A stretch of 64,000 nt of DNA from positions 1-64,000 of the forward strand of contig CAYFHO010000016.1 in assembly GCA_964342825.1 (NCBI GenBank), in the 5' to 3' direction. The stretch is from AAA164-E04 sp964342825. Its GTDB lineage: Bacteria > Verrucomicrobiota > Verrucomicrobiia > Limisphaerales > AAA164-E04. Below are positions 10,095 to 20,042 of the stretch, piece by piece. Below the pieces are notes generated by a model. That model did no database searches, was not told the origin of the DNA, and worked only from the letters and a program-made list of their open reading frames with translations. The translations under genes were made by a program, and so were the position numbers. Position 1 is the first letter of the stretch. Every line of letters starts with the position of its first letter.

Positions 10095-11435
10095 TTAATC
10101 CAGCACTTTGATGCGAATGTTGCGCAAAGCAACGGCTCCGTGATCGCCCTGGACAAACAAGGAACCAGGTTGATCCACGTTGGCATCGAGTTCACTACCG
10201 GTTGCCCGGTTGACTTCCACGTTGTCGTGCACTTTGACGCCATTCAAGGTCACACTTATTCGATTACCCTTGATGGTTGCCTCCACTTCCTGCCATTCAC
10301 CCGCACGTCGGGAAGCCATGAGAGAAACAGGTTTCACGCTGTAAATTGCGCCATTTCCTCCCATTGCTGGCTTCTTGCCATAGTCGTCAAATATCTGAAT
10401 CTCATGACGTCCGCGCAGGTAAAACCCACTGTTGCTGCCTTTAGGAATCAGGTATTCGTAGCGTACGGTGAAATTCCAGAATTTCTCCTCGGTCACGATG
10501 TCCGTGCCATGCTCGCCTTTACCGACGGTGTTCACCATCATGCCGTTTTGAACACTCCAGCTCTTGGTTCCGTCCTTGTGGCGCAGTTTCCACCCGTCCA
10601 GGTTGATGCCGTTGAACAGGGGTTTGAAACCGGCAGCGCGTTCTTCGGCACTGACTTCGTAACGGTTACTGAGTGGTTTACCATCCCCTTCCGCCAAACC
10701 GAGAGCCCAGTTGATCCCGCCAAGGATGTGTTTCTGGTAGTGATCACTGGTCCAGATATCTTCCCGGTGTCCCAGAGAAGTATAAAAAACTTTGCCTTTT
10801 CCATATTCACTGCACCAGGCGATGGGGTAATCCCCGGGGGCCATGCTGTTGGGATGGCTGTCCTGACTGAGAAGGCCGTGAACTCGGTCACGATGGAAAT
10901 TTTTCATGATGTAAATCTCATCATATACTTTGAAACTTTCTCCATAGTGCTGACAGGCGGGATGGTGACCATCCTCGACACGGGCTATGACTTCAGCCTG
11001 AGGACCATGGGTCAGGAACTCGCCTCCTATCATTCCGACAAACTTTGGAAAACCATGAAAGGTGTCTGAAGCGGAGTGCATGCCGACGAACGCCTTCCCG
11101 CTTTGGAGCCATTCCATGAAGTATTCGCGGTTTGGAATGGGAAGATCACCGGTGGTGTTGGCGAAGATGACACCGTCATACTTTTTGAGAGCTTCGGGGT
11201 TCATTTTCTCCGCGATCTCCTCATCAGTGCGAGCATAGTCGACGTCAAATTCTTTGGATCGATCAGCCAATGTTCCCAATACAGATTCAGCCGTTGGAAT
11301 GGATGAATGACGGAAACCCTTGGTGACAGTTACGACCAATAGGTTTTTGGATGCAGCCTCCAATGAGGCACCGGTTAGACAGGCCACCGCAACCAAAATG
11401 CCGGCGATGGGACAGGTGATTAATGATTTCTTCAT
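10095..11435 (-). CDS. ThuA domain and DUF1080 (LamG-like) fusion protein
   Basis: The protein has a signal peptide (about residues 1-28, SLEAAS), then a ThuA-like glutamine-amidotransferase-fold domain (about 30-240) with LLVVTVTKGFRHSSIP, FVGMHSASDTF and the GDYPIAW...GKVFYTSLGH ending. A DUF1080 domain follows (about 260-446), with FNGINLDGW, FTVRYEYLIPKGSNSGFYLRG and a final LRNIRIKVLD strand. ThuA proteins are linked to trehalose or other disaccharide use; DUF1080 is now described as a 3-keto-disaccharide hydrolase family. The pairing with a downstream Gfo/Idh oxidoreductase fits a pathway that oxidises and then cleaves disaccharides outside the cytoplasm. The family assignment is firm and the sugar is inference. 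No clear ribosome site precedes the ATG. Confidence 0.88.
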   Translation of the reverse strand: MKKSLITCPIAGILVAVACLTGASLEAASKNLLVVTVTKGFRHSSIPTAESVLGTLADRSKEFDVDYARTDEEIAEKMNPEALKKYDGVIFANTTGDLPIPNREYFMEWLQSGKAFVGMHSASDTFHGFPKFVGMIGGEFLTHGPQAEVIARVEDGHHPACQHYGESFKVYDEIYIMKNFHRDRVHGLLSQDSHPNSMAPGDYPIAWCSEYGKGKVFYTSLGHREDIWTSDHYQKHILGGINWALGLAEGDGKPLSNRYEVSAEERAAGFKPLFNGINLDGWKLRHKDGTKSWSVQNGMMVNTVGKGEHGTDIVTEEKFWNFTVRYEYLIPKGSNSGFYLRGRHEIQIFDDYGKKPAMGGNGAIYSVKPVSLMASRRAGEWQEVEATIKGNRISVTLNGVKVHDNVEVNRATGSELDANVDQPGSLFVQGDHGAVALRNIRIKVLD

Positions 11436-11565
11436 ACGATTTTCAAATAAATTGATTCACAGCCTTTATTCTGTTGTTCACACATCAAACGGATCAATGA
11501 CAGACACCAGAGGCTTCAGGATTGATTCTGGTTTAATCTCTCCACACATACGGTCAAGGAATCTT

Positions 11566-14500
11566 TCAATTCGACTTGATGGACGCCTCCTGGCCCTCAG
11601 ATCTATCTTTCTCCTGATCAGAAACTTCTGTTTTATCTCTCGATTTCCACAACCGTTGCACAGGAATTAACCCATCTTCAGACAACAACCAGTCATCCAT
11701 GGAATTCAGAGACTGAAATGGAACCAACAAATATTTAGGAACCATATACAGTGGTTTGATCTCAGGTTCTCCGAGACTGCCGGTGACTCGATATTCGAAT
11801 AATTTGGAAACCGGCCAAAGCGCCAGACTAAAAACCTTCCCCAGCATTGGAGTGTCCCGGAGCAATTCAGCTTCAACCCGTGCATCCAGGTTCCCGTCAA
11901 AATCAACGGAACCCTTGTACTTGAGCCGGGCTGTTCGCTCCTTGATCTCCAGATTGCGAGTTTCGATCAAACTATCCGTGATGGTGAAATCTCCCTTCCC
12001 ATGGGCAGCTCGGCTGTTTCCAAGACCCGGAGAAACAGCGTTCATTAACCTTGAAAAAACCCCGAACAGAGGGGTATCCCACAAGCGTCCCTCTCGTAAA
12101 TCCACTTTGCCGTAACCTTGCCAGGATCCCCAGTCCCCGGTTTCTGCCGCGGTGATTCTCAACTGACCATTCAGGCTACCTTCGGATTCTCGAGTCTCGG
12201 CGACGACATCCTTCATGAGGGGACCAAGGTGAACATTCCTGAGGTCTGCATCCATTTCAAAACTCGCCCCCCCACTATCATGCAAGTGGAGTCGCATTTC
12301 CCCATCCAATTCACCTTCATAGAATGGAGCATGGACATTGCCAATGGTCAGTTTTTCATGATCCCAACGAATGCGGCTCCGAATATTCGGGACGTGAAAC
12401 TTCCAGAATGAAAATGGCCCTCCATCCACCTCAAAGGTGGCATCCGCGGATTCGATATCATCAAAAGGAATCAATCCGCTCATGGTCACTTTGGGAGCAC
12501 TCGCAAAATGATATGGCTCCAATGTTCGAGCGGTAGCAGGACCAATGGCATGGGCAATGGCCATGGGGTGCACGTGGCTCAAGGCATTGGTGATGGTAAT
12601 AAACCCTTCAGATGCATCGATTCCCAAAGCTTCCGCCTTGACCACACCTTCTTCTCGCTGAATGACGGGACTAAAGATTTTAAAAAACTGATTTGTAAAA
12701 CTGCCAGTAGCTTCGACGGAGAGACAATCCTGATTTCGATAACTCATCCGACCTGTTTTGAGCATCGCCTCGGCTCCTGTTCGTTCCAGGTGATGCCATC
12801 TTCCCCACACCTTGCCCTTCACTTCCACAGGATCCTCAAACTCCAATTCAGAAAGCACCTTTTGACCTGCGGCGTTCAACAAAGGTTTCAAAGCTTTTGG
12901 CTGAGCGATACTTTCCACGTCCCAGACATAATCCTGTGTACGGGCATCGCATTCATAACCCAATCGAGTCACACCTTCAGGTCGGTGAATGGTTAAATTG
13001 GGCAAACGCCAGATCATGTCTTCAAAGAAAATGTCCGAAGAAGCTTTCTCAACGGGCACTCCGCGAAAGCCACCCTGATCCACATCAAAATAACCATCAA
13101 TCCTCATGGTAGGTTTGACCTCCCCTCGCCAATCAGGTTGAGCATCGGTCCAGGCCGGAAGCCTCGCACCGCCCGTTGCCTTTAACCTGGGTGGATCGAC
13201 CCAGGAATATTGATCTATCCATTTCTGTCCGTTAGGTGAAAGCAAATGCCTGATTTGCCTCGCATCAAAATCTGAAGTGACTTCAAGAGTCGCTTCTCGT
13301 GAAGGTATATCCAGCAAGCCACGAAGATCCAGGCCACCACGGTAAAGCGATCCGATCAACTTTTGGATGTGTAAAGCGGGAGCGTCCCATCGGAGCTGGG
13401 TTTCGAACTCAGAAGCCTCAATCAATGGGCCGTCCACTCCGGCAAATGTGGCGTCGAGTCCGATGACATATGGAGCCAAGGATGCCCACCAAGCCCAGGA
13501 TTCATCGACGCCCTGCGCTTCAGAACGTTTGGTTTGGGGAGCCATCTGAGCTGTGAAACCGGCACTTTTAATGGAAACCCAGGGAGCATCCAAACCGTGA
13601 ACATTTAAATCAATATTACCCATCCAATCGGTTTTCGATCCGGGCACCCACTGAAAGCGTCCTTTCCATTCGGACCGCTCCAAAACAATGTCGTGCTCCT
13701 GAAGCCATTCAACCTTGTCGGTAACAATCGTAGCTTCCGTGTTCCAATGAAGCTCGTTCTCCTCAGGCGCGATCAGACGTCCACTCAGCAAAACGGGCTC
13801 CATCATGAGTCGATCGGGCATTTCAAACTCAGTTGTGCCGGCAAAAAGTGCATTACGAAATTCACCCGTGCGTGTCACCAATTGTACGGTTCCGCTTAGT
13901 TTTGCGCTGGATTGAATACCAGCAATCAGGTTGGCGGCATCCCATGAAAGATTCCATTCAACATTCCAGAAATCCTCCTGATCATCACGAGAAGGGATTT
14001 CCGCGGTCAACAGCGCGCCTTGCAATTCTCCGAATTCGGTGGTGATGAGGTCGGATTGGATATGGATTTGAGCAGCTGATCTTTCAGGATCTTTGGCATC
14101 GAGATCGACATGCACCCGGATTTCGGGGGGAACACTGAACTGGATGCGTTCCTTGGTCTCAACGATCTGTTTGACCAGTCGACCGAATTTCAAGGGAGTC
14201 TCAGGTGAGCTTTTCCCAGTGCTCCATTCGGAAAATGCATAAGCGTTGGTCACACTTCCGGAGCATGAAATTTCGAGCCCTAACATTTCTGTAGTGAGGA
14301 ATTCCAATTCCCACCATTGCCTGGAATGCAGTTTCACCTTTGTCTCAATATTAACCGCCTCAAACTGCTCGACCTTCTCCATCTCGGAATCGACCGGCAT
14401 GGTCAATCGTCCACCGCGCACAATGGCTTCTTCGATATTAACTTCCTGAAAGAACCACTGAAGAGGGCTCAACCGAACCTGAACCGCATCCGCAGAAAAG

Positions 14501-14808
14501 GAAGGCTCGTTGGGATCCTTGGGAGCCACGAGGACAACCTCCTCAACGAGTATCCCGTCCTTCGGAGTCCATCTCATACTGGAAAAATCAAGTTCCAATC
14601 CCTTGGTACGAAGCTGCTCAAGAATTTTTATTTTGGCAAAATCAGGCAATCCTTTGTGATCCAAATACCAAATAGATCCATAGATCAAGGTTGCTAACAG
14701 AACAACGATCAAGGCCCCCCACTTTGTGCCAAAGCGCAGCCATCGATAAACAAATCCTCTTGCGGGAGGTGTCTTGGTGTTTAATTCCGATGGGCCGCTT
14801 TTTTCCAT
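11566..14808 (-). CDS. AsmA-like (YhdP/TamB superfamily) envelope protein
   Basis: This 1080-residue protein has one N-terminal membrane anchor (about 30-52, GALIVVLLATLIYGSIWYL) and a very long beta-rich periplasmic part. The C-terminal block with GYGKVDLREGRLWDTPLFGVF, a DFTITDSLIETRNLEI strand and GSVDFDGNLDARVE is the AsmA-like C-terminal region shared by AsmA, YhdP and TamB. Such proteins form a hydrophobic groove across the periplasm and are implicated in moving phospholipid to the outer membrane. The gene overlaps the DUF4340 gene upstream by 28 bp and closes the gldAFG-like operon, so its expression is tied to that transporter. Whether it works with the transporter is inference. Confidence 0.78.
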   Translation of the reverse strand: MEKSGPSELNTKTPPARGFVYRWLRFGTKWGALIVVLLATLIYGSIWYLDHKGLPDFAKIKILEQLRTKGLELDFSSMRWTPKDGILVEEVVLVAPKDPNEPSFSADAVQVRLSPLQWFFQEVNIEEAIVRGGRLTMPVDSEMEKVEQFEAVNIETKVKLHSRQWWELEFLTTEMLGLEISCSGSVTNAYAFSEWSTGKSSPETPLKFGRLVKQIVETKERIQFSVPPEIRVHVDLDAKDPERSAAQIHIQSDLITTEFGELQGALLTAEIPSRDDQEDFWNVEWNLSWDAANLIAGIQSSAKLSGTVQLVTRTGEFRNALFAGTTEFEMPDRLMMEPVLLSGRLIAPEENELHWNTEATIVTDKVEWLQEHDIVLERSEWKGRFQWVPGSKTDWMGNIDLNVHGLDAPWVSIKSAGFTAQMAPQTKRSEAQGVDESWAWWASLAPYVIGLDATFAGVDGPLIEASEFETQLRWDAPALHIQKLIGSLYRGGLDLRGLLDIPSREATLEVTSDFDARQIRHLLSPNGQKWIDQYSWVDPPRLKATGGARLPAWTDAQPDWRGEVKPTMRIDGYFDVDQGGFRGVPVEKASSDIFFEDMIWRLPNLTIHRPEGVTRLGYECDARTQDYVWDVESIAQPKALKPLLNAAGQKVLSELEFEDPVEVKGKVWGRWHHLERTGAEAMLKTGRMSYRNQDCLSVEATGSFTNQFFKIFSPVIQREEGVVKAEALGIDASEGFITITNALSHVHPMAIAHAIGPATARTLEPYHFASAPKVTMSGLIPFDDIESADATFEVDGGPFSFWKFHVPNIRSRIRWDHEKLTIGNVHAPFYEGELDGEMRLHLHDSGGASFEMDADLRNVHLGPLMKDVVAETRESEGSLNGQLRITAAETGDWGSWQGYGKVDLREGRLWDTPLFGVFSRLMNAVSPGLGNSRAAHGKGDFTITDSLIETRNLEIKERTARLKYKGSVDFDGNLDARVEAELLRDTPMLGKVFSLALWPVSKLFEYRVTGSLGEPEIKPLYMVPKYLLVPFQSLNSMDDWLLSEDGLIPVQRLWKSRDKTEVSDQEKDRSEGQEASIKSN

Positions 14809-16604
14809 GAGAGAATATGACGCAAGCTATAGGGCAAAGTATTCGAAAGTTCGCAGATAACCGGTCCGGTTTCAAGGTCGACACCTGCATAAATTGCCGA
14901 TCTCGGACTCTGCCGACCAAAGAGTATTCGTTTACTCACGGAGGAAGAACTCCGTTCAAAGTGTATCGTCATTTGTAAATTTTCACTCGATGCATCCAAC
15001 CCGAATCGAGAATATTGTTCATCGCCTGCATCCACCCATTTGGTGGTCCGCGGATGCGATAGTAATTCCAAAAAATCGTCGGTGAAATCCTTTTCGGTTT
15101 CACTCAAGATATCTCCGTCAAACAACCATACTCCATTTTCCGATTTGTCCAACCGAGTGGACTGACCATTTTCCCGGATGTCCACTCGAACAATTTCTTC
15201 TATAGGCACATCCCACAGATTTTGATTACGAATATCGACGGGCTGGGATGGAAGATCCAACAGAAGACTGGCCGGCAGCTCATAGATCGTGTCCTCATCG
15301 GATCGCTTGGCATACATGGCAGCATCAAAGGTTCTGCTGAATCTTACCTTCAGCACAGAAGACTCCACGTCATTGGTCATGGTGGAAAATCGTAGTTGGT
15401 AAGATTCGATTTCGAACATGCTCTCTTCTTTTTGCGGATCCACATCATCGTGATATGCCTTGATTTGAATATTTGCGAGGTTCTGAAAAAGTTGTCTTAC
15501 CAGAAGATCATCGGTAGGCAGGGATACAGGTTGCTCCAACTTCCAACGGGCCTCCGAGGTGTCAAATTGTAAAGTGAAGGGTTCATCCACCCCACATTCC
15601 AATCGATTAAATGAAAAGGCGGGATCGATGAGAAAAGGATCTCGAAAGGCACTTGGAGGGACATTCAGTTGTTCCGCAAAAATCAAATCAGGGGAGACCA
15701 TGATCCCTGATCGACCTTCCAGGCGAACATATCGCAACCCCGGTTTACCGGGTACGTGAAAACCCCATGAAAGATGCAGAGGTTCCCGGTCACCTGTTTT
15801 TAGAAAAAGTTCCAGAACGGGATCTTCCAATCCAAGCCATTTTAATTCCCCTGCTTCTTCAGGAGTTAAAAACTCGGTGGCATGAAGGTTTGGAAGAGAT
15901 TTTTTTAGCAGGGTTTCAATCCTCGAAATATTGGCGCGCGAGTCGGTCAAGGCTTCAGGTAATGTAAAATGCCAACCTGTGCCATCAGGGTTTTGATCCA
16001 TGACGATGTGTGCATCGATGTGACGGATCTCGATTTGATCCACATCTTCCAAATCGCCGGCCACAATTCTGGGATCCCGCCAGGCTTTAACCTGATCCGG
16101 TAAGGAATCCAACCAGGAAGCATCCACGACCCAGGCTTGAGGCTCATCATTGAGACGCAAGTAAACTTGATCACCAACCGACTCACGATCACCCAACTGA
16201 ATCCTTACTTTCGTTTGGGTTTTAGAGAGGGTCATGGTGGTGGAAGCGGGGTCCAGTCCGAACGTTTTGAACCCGCCCGCTTTCATGATGTCGGATTGGG
16301 ATAAGACCGTTTTGGGTTGCAGGTTCGAAACGGTTTCTATCAGGCCGTCGACCAAAGTTGGATGCCCGATGTCCTCGACCGGTTTAACAATTTTCCAGGC
16401 CGAACCTTCCCGAGTAAACTCGAGCAGAGCCTGGTGCTTTTCGATGGCAAGACCTTCCCAGGTAGCAATTTGCGAGGCAGGTAACAAACTGCGTTGTTCC
16501 ACCTGATCACCGGATTCTTGCTTCCATGGTGATTCGAAAATCAGGATCAATCCGGATAAAACCACCGCAATCATCCATAGAAGCGTTGTTTGTTTTCGAA
16601 TCAT
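14781..16604 (-). CDS. DUF4340 membrane-anchored protein
   Basis: A single N-terminal membrane segment (about 7-25, LLWMIAVVLSGLILIFE) precedes repeated DUF4340 units, for example WKIVKPVEDIGHPTLVDGLIETVSNLQ and FGLDPASTTMTL...VRIQLGD. The repeats look like alternating beta-rich modules of about 150 residues each (607 residues in all). DUF4340 proteins are very often encoded behind GldG-like genes in Bacteroidota, Planctomycetes and Verrucomicrobiota; no biochemical role is established. It comes 52 bp after the GldG-like gene and overlaps the AsmA-like gene by 28 bp. It is probably periplasmic and part of the same envelope complex. Confidence 0.85.
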   Translation of the reverse strand: MIRKQTTLLWMIAVVLSGLILIFESPWKQESGDQVEQRSLLPASQIATWEGLAIEKHQALLEFTREGSAWKIVKPVEDIGHPTLVDGLIETVSNLQPKTVLSQSDIMKAGGFKTFGLDPASTTMTLSKTQTKVRIQLGDRESVGDQVYLRLNDEPQAWVVDASWLDSLPDQVKAWRDPRIVAGDLEDVDQIEIRHIDAHIVMDQNPDGTGWHFTLPEALTDSRANISRIETLLKKSLPNLHATEFLTPEEAGELKWLGLEDPVLELFLKTGDREPLHLSWGFHVPGKPGLRYVRLEGRSGIMVSPDLIFAEQLNVPPSAFRDPFLIDPAFSFNRLECGVDEPFTLQFDTSEARWKLEQPVSLPTDDLLVRQLFQNLANIQIKAYHDDVDPQKEESMFEIESYQLRFSTMTNDVESSVLKVRFSRTFDAAMYAKRSDEDTIYELPASLLLDLPSQPVDIRNQNLWDVPIEEIVRVDIRENGQSTRLDKSENGVWLFDGDILSETEKDFTDDFLELLSHPRTTKWVDAGDEQYSRFGLDASSENLQMTIHFERSSSSVSKRILFGRQSPRSAIYAGVDLETGPVICELSNTLPYSLRHILSWKKAAHRN

Positions 16605-16656
16605 TTTCGTGTTGAGTCCTTGAAGATATTTAATGTTTACCAGGAATACCGAATCT

Positions 16657-18165
16657 CTAATACCGACGTTTGAGCCACACCAAAAAACCTATTCCAAAAA
16701 CACCCAAGGGAAGGACCGCCAGCATGAACCATTGAAGGCCTTTTAATGAGGCAGTGGGAATATCCAATCGAAATTCTGTCAATGGACGTGGTCCGATGCC
16801 TCCCAACATGGCATCCCGCTCAAGCAGCCAATTGATCGCCAATCCGGCGAAGTCTCGATTTCCCTGCTTGTGAATATGAACATTACTCAAAAATTGTGAA
16901 TCTCCCAACACGAGCATTCTCGAAGCAGGTTGATTCAGTCCGCTTTCGGATGAAGGGGTTGCAACGACTTCTGTCATCAATGAAATGGAGCCTCGGAAAT
17001 CGGTGATAGGATTGTGCACCAGCACACCTTTGACATATTCGGATTTGGCGACTCCATTGGTGGTAGTCAAAACCAATTTGCCAACTTCGATTTCCAAATC
17101 TTTCATCGGCTTGGTGTTTACAGGTTCGATCGACCTGGGAAGCGATAACACCAATGGTGTTCTGGAACCCAGTAACGGATTGGTCACCGGGTGTGGCACC
17201 AAGTTGCCAATTAGCAGCTCACTTCCTGAGTAAGTTTGCTGATCATCCACCACGTTATTTCCAACACTGACACCCCAAGTACGCAACCAATTTTCGAGTC
17301 CTGTTCGTTTGCCAAAAGCCTGAAAATGAAAAGCCACCATCAAACGCCCGCCAGACTTCATATAACGATCCAGTTTCTCAATTTCATCAGGCGTCCATTG
17401 ATTCACTGAGCCAGCCACGACCAGTGCGGATGCATCGGCTGGAACAATCTCTGATTCACGCAGATTGAGAAGCTTGAACTGAATGTTTTTGTCCTCCAGG
17501 ACTTGCTGGAAAGCCGCGTAACCGTCCAGTTTTTGATTGGAAGGGTCGTGCTCACCATGACCCTGAATGAAGTATACGACCGGTGAGTTTCCTTCGACCA
17601 AATTCATGAGGGCAGAGGTAAACAACATTTCACCCTTGAACCCGACGGCCTTCATCCTCAACTGCCCCGAAGCTTCCACCGGGAGATCATCGTATTGTGT
17701 CAGCTCACTCACAGAAACAACACGATGTCGTTTTCCAATAGCAAACAAAACCATTTCTTCAGATTGCTCGGCATCCATTTCGTATTGTTTTCGTATCTCC
17801 TGCGCTTTGTCTCGTTCCCGCAAGTAATCGACTACTTCCAGCTGAATCCTTTCATTCGCGTGCCGGTATTCCTTGAGCAAACCCATCACTCGACCATGAG
17901 GGGTGTCTTTTTCATCCGGATCATGGAAGACGACCACGCGAACTTCATTGGTGAGAGATCGCACCCAGTTTTCAGTCAGAGGTGAAAGCATGATGGAGGG
18001 ATCCTTGTGCCAGATCCAACGCAACGGATGGCGTGCTGCGAGATAATTCAAGCAAGCTGCAATCACGATCATGGCCAAAGCGGCAAGGATTAGATCCAAC
18101 CAGAAGGCTCCCCCTGCCAAAAGGCGACGATGAGAAAGATTGGGTGTTGTCTTGTTGGGGATCAT
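16657..18165 (-). CDS. GldG-like ABC transporter auxiliary protein
   Basis: This 502-residue protein has a membrane segment near the N-terminus (about 25-45, WLDLILAALAMIVIAACLNYL), a large extracytoplasmic domain, and a C-terminal membrane helix (WFMLAVLPLGVFGIGFLVWL) followed by KRRY. The middle contains the VVYFIQGHGEHDPSN motif and a region ending FAGLAINWLLERDAMLGGIGPRP, both typical of GldG-family proteins (DUF4350/ABC_transp_aux). In Flavobacteria, GldA, GldF and GldG together form a transporter needed for gliding; here the same trio occurs outside that phylum, so a gliding role is not implied. It follows the permease by 10 bp. Confidence 0.85.
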   Translation of the reverse strand: MIPNKTTPNLSHRRLLAGGAFWLDLILAALAMIVIAACLNYLAARHPLRWIWHKDPSIMLSPLTENWVRSLTNEVRVVVFHDPDEKDTPHGRVMGLLKEYRHANERIQLEVVDYLRERDKAQEIRKQYEMDAEQSEEMVLFAIGKRHRVVSVSELTQYDDLPVEASGQLRMKAVGFKGEMLFTSALMNLVEGNSPVVYFIQGHGEHDPSNQKLDGYAAFQQVLEDKNIQFKLLNLRESEIVPADASALVVAGSVNQWTPDEIEKLDRYMKSGGRLMVAFHFQAFGKRTGLENWLRTWGVSVGNNVVDDQQTYSGSELLIGNLVPHPVTNPLLGSRTPLVLSLPRSIEPVNTKPMKDLEIEVGKLVLTTTNGVAKSEYVKGVLVHNPITDFRGSISLMTEVVATPSSESGLNQPASRMLVLGDSQFLSNVHIHKQGNRDFAGLAINWLLERDAMLGGIGPRPLTEFRLDIPTASLKGLQWFMLAVLPLGVFGIGFLVWLKRRY

Positions 18166-18175
18166 GATTGCGCTT

Positions 18176-18922
18176 TTACTTCCTGCTTTCTACCCATCGC
18201 CAAGTGAGAAAAAGAAACAGCCCCATACCGGTCAAATAAAAGACGAGATGCCCTCCGTCGACAATCCCACGAACAAAATCACTCATGTGATCGAAAAGGC
18301 AGATATGGCCGAAAAATGCGGCCTGCCAGCCTGATTGATCAGGAAGCAATTCAATGACAAAACTCAGCATGAACAGAACCATTTCAAGCGTGAGCGCCAA
18401 CATTGCGGCAATCAATTGGCTCCTGGTGGCCACCGAAGCAAGACAACCCATGGCAAGGAACAATCCTCCCAATAACATGACACCCATGATGGTGCCTCCC
18501 ATGATCCCTGCATCCAAATACTCAGGATCGTTGAAAAATTGTCCCAACCAGGTCATGAATCCCCAAAGTGGCAACCACATCAATCCATAAAAAATCCATG
18601 AGGCCAGGAATTTTGAGAAAACAACCTGCAAGTTACTAACAGGTGTCGTCATCAAGGCTTCATAAGTTCCTGAAGATTTTTCATGGGCAAAACTGCGCAT
18701 GGTAATTGCCGGGCAGGCCAGTAAAACGATAAACCAAAAAAACGGCGTGCCATAAAACGCCTCCGTCAAGGGAGCATCCATGGCTCTTCCATTATAGGCA
18801 AGAATGACTGTAAGGAGACTCAGCCCGATGAGAAAGATGACCAGACTGAGAATGACGTATCCGGTCAGGGTCGTCAGATAAAATCCCAGCTCTCGTCTAA
18901 GCAGTGTTTGAAATATTCGCAT
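18176..18922 (-). CDS. ABC-2 type permease, GldF-like
   Basis: This 248-residue protein has about six hydrophobic helices and the LLRRELGFYLTTLTGYVILSL start, the ITMRSFAHEKSSGTYEALMTTPVS coupling region and the FDHMSDFVRGIVDGGHLVFYL end that characterise GldF/ABC-2 permeases of the gliding-type transporter. It is the membrane partner of the ATPase six bases upstream and of the GldG-like protein downstream. The transported substrate of this class is not known. The ATG has no clear ribosome site and translation may be coupled to the ATPase gene. Confidence 0.88.
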   Translation of the reverse strand: MRIFQTLLRRELGFYLTTLTGYVILSLVIFLIGLSLLTVILAYNGRAMDAPLTEAFYGTPFFWFIVLLACPAITMRSFAHEKSSGTYEALMTTPVSNLQVVFSKFLASWIFYGLMWLPLWGFMTWLGQFFNDPEYLDAGIMGGTIMGVMLLGGLFLAMGCLASVATRSQLIAAMLALTLEMVLFMLSFVIELLPDQSGWQAAFFGHICLFDHMSDFVRGIVDGGHLVFYLTGMGLFLFLTWRWVESRK

Positions 18923-18928
18923 CGTCGA

Positions 18929-19879
18929 TCAGCTGGCCTTCAGATTGGGGCTCACTTGAGTTAATTGCACAAATAAATCCTCCAGGGTGGGCCGTTGATG
19001 GGTCAGTTCTCGCAGAGTCCATCCGCGTCTCTTGATTTCTTCAAAAAGCAAAGGACGCAGATCCATCGCACCTTTGGCAGTTAAATGACATTTCAAAAAA
19101 CCATGTTGCAGATCTTCAATCTTAAAATCCGCCACGGATGGCATCGCTTCCAGTGAATGAGACAAGGCTTCCCATGGAGCCGCCACTTCGGCAGTCACAT
19201 GTGTCAACGCACCCACTCGTTGGTGAATATCATCTTTGCTGTCATCGGCGAGTAATCTTCCTCCATGAAGAATGAGAATACGATCACAGGTAATTTCCAC
19301 TTCCGAAAGGATATGGGTGGACAACAAAACGGTGTGCTCGCTTGCGAGAGAACAGATCAATTTTCGAAATAATCGTACCTGATGAGGATCCAGACCGATG
19401 GTGGGTTCATCCAGGATAATCACTTCGGGCTGATGAAGGATCGCGTCGGCCACACCAACACGCTGGCGATAACCCTTGGACATCTGACCAATGATCTTGC
19501 GCCTGACATCGGTTAAATCACACAACTCCAGCACCTCACCCAACCTGGTTTTGAGTCGGTCTCCGGTGACATCCTTTAATCCAGCTCGAAACCGCAAGTA
19601 TTCCTCCACCCGCATGTCCAGATGCAGTGGGTTATTCTCTGGCATGTAGCCAATCCTTTTGCGAACTTCCATCGGCTTTCTGCCCACATCGAAACCTGCA
19701 ATTTGTATTCTGCCTGAAGTAGGTGGCATGAAAGTGGACATAATCCGCATGGTTGTGCTTTTCCCCGCGCCGTTTGGCCCGAGAAAACCCACAATCTGCC
19801 CCTTTCTTACAGAAAAGGAAAGCTCACGCAAAGCTGTATGCCCTGCATATCGCTTGGTTAATTCTTCCACTTCAATCAT
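18929..19879 (-). CDS. ABC transporter ATP-binding protein, GldA-like
   Basis: The ATPase shows Walker A GPNGAGKST (about 34-42), a SKGYRQRVGV signature in place of LSGGQ (usual for the CcmA/GldA group), and Walker B VIILDEPTIGLDP. After the ATPase core there is a C-terminal extension of about 90 residues of the DUF4162 type ending RELTHQRPTLEDLFVQLT, which is typical of drug/GldA-type ABC-2 exporters. At 316 residues it has the usual length. It heads a five-gene minus-strand operon (ATPase, permease, GldG-like, DUF4340, AsmA-like). Confidence 0.9.
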   Translation of the reverse strand: MIEVEELTKRYAGHTALRELSFSVRKGQIVGFLGPNGAGKSTTMRIMSTFMPPTSGRIQIAGFDVGRKPMEVRKRIGYMPENNPLHLDMRVEEYLRFRAGLKDVTGDRLKTRLGEVLELCDLTDVRRKIIGQMSKGYRQRVGVADAILHQPEVIILDEPTIGLDPHQVRLFRKLICSLASEHTVLLSTHILSEVEITCDRILILHGGRLLADDSKDDIHQRVGALTHVTAEVAAPWEALSHSLEAMPSVADFKIEDLQHGFLKCHLTAKGAMDLRPLLFEEIKRRGWTLRELTHQRPTLEDLFVQLTQVSPNLKAS

Positions 19880-20042
19880 GTTTATATTTCTAATCTGGCC
19901 TTACTCGAGACATAACAATCTTAAAGATTCATTCTGTTGAAATAATCGATGACTGGCCAAGGAAAAATCTTGTTTGAATTCCATTAGATGGAAACGAAAA
20001 CACTTGTGTTCAAAACAAGTAGAGGGAATGATTCCCCTGTCC

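Noticed and set aside
10077..11069. Plus-strand frame of 330 codons antisense to ThuA-DUF1080
   Set aside because: It is a shadow of the real gene; its translation shows no coherent domain.
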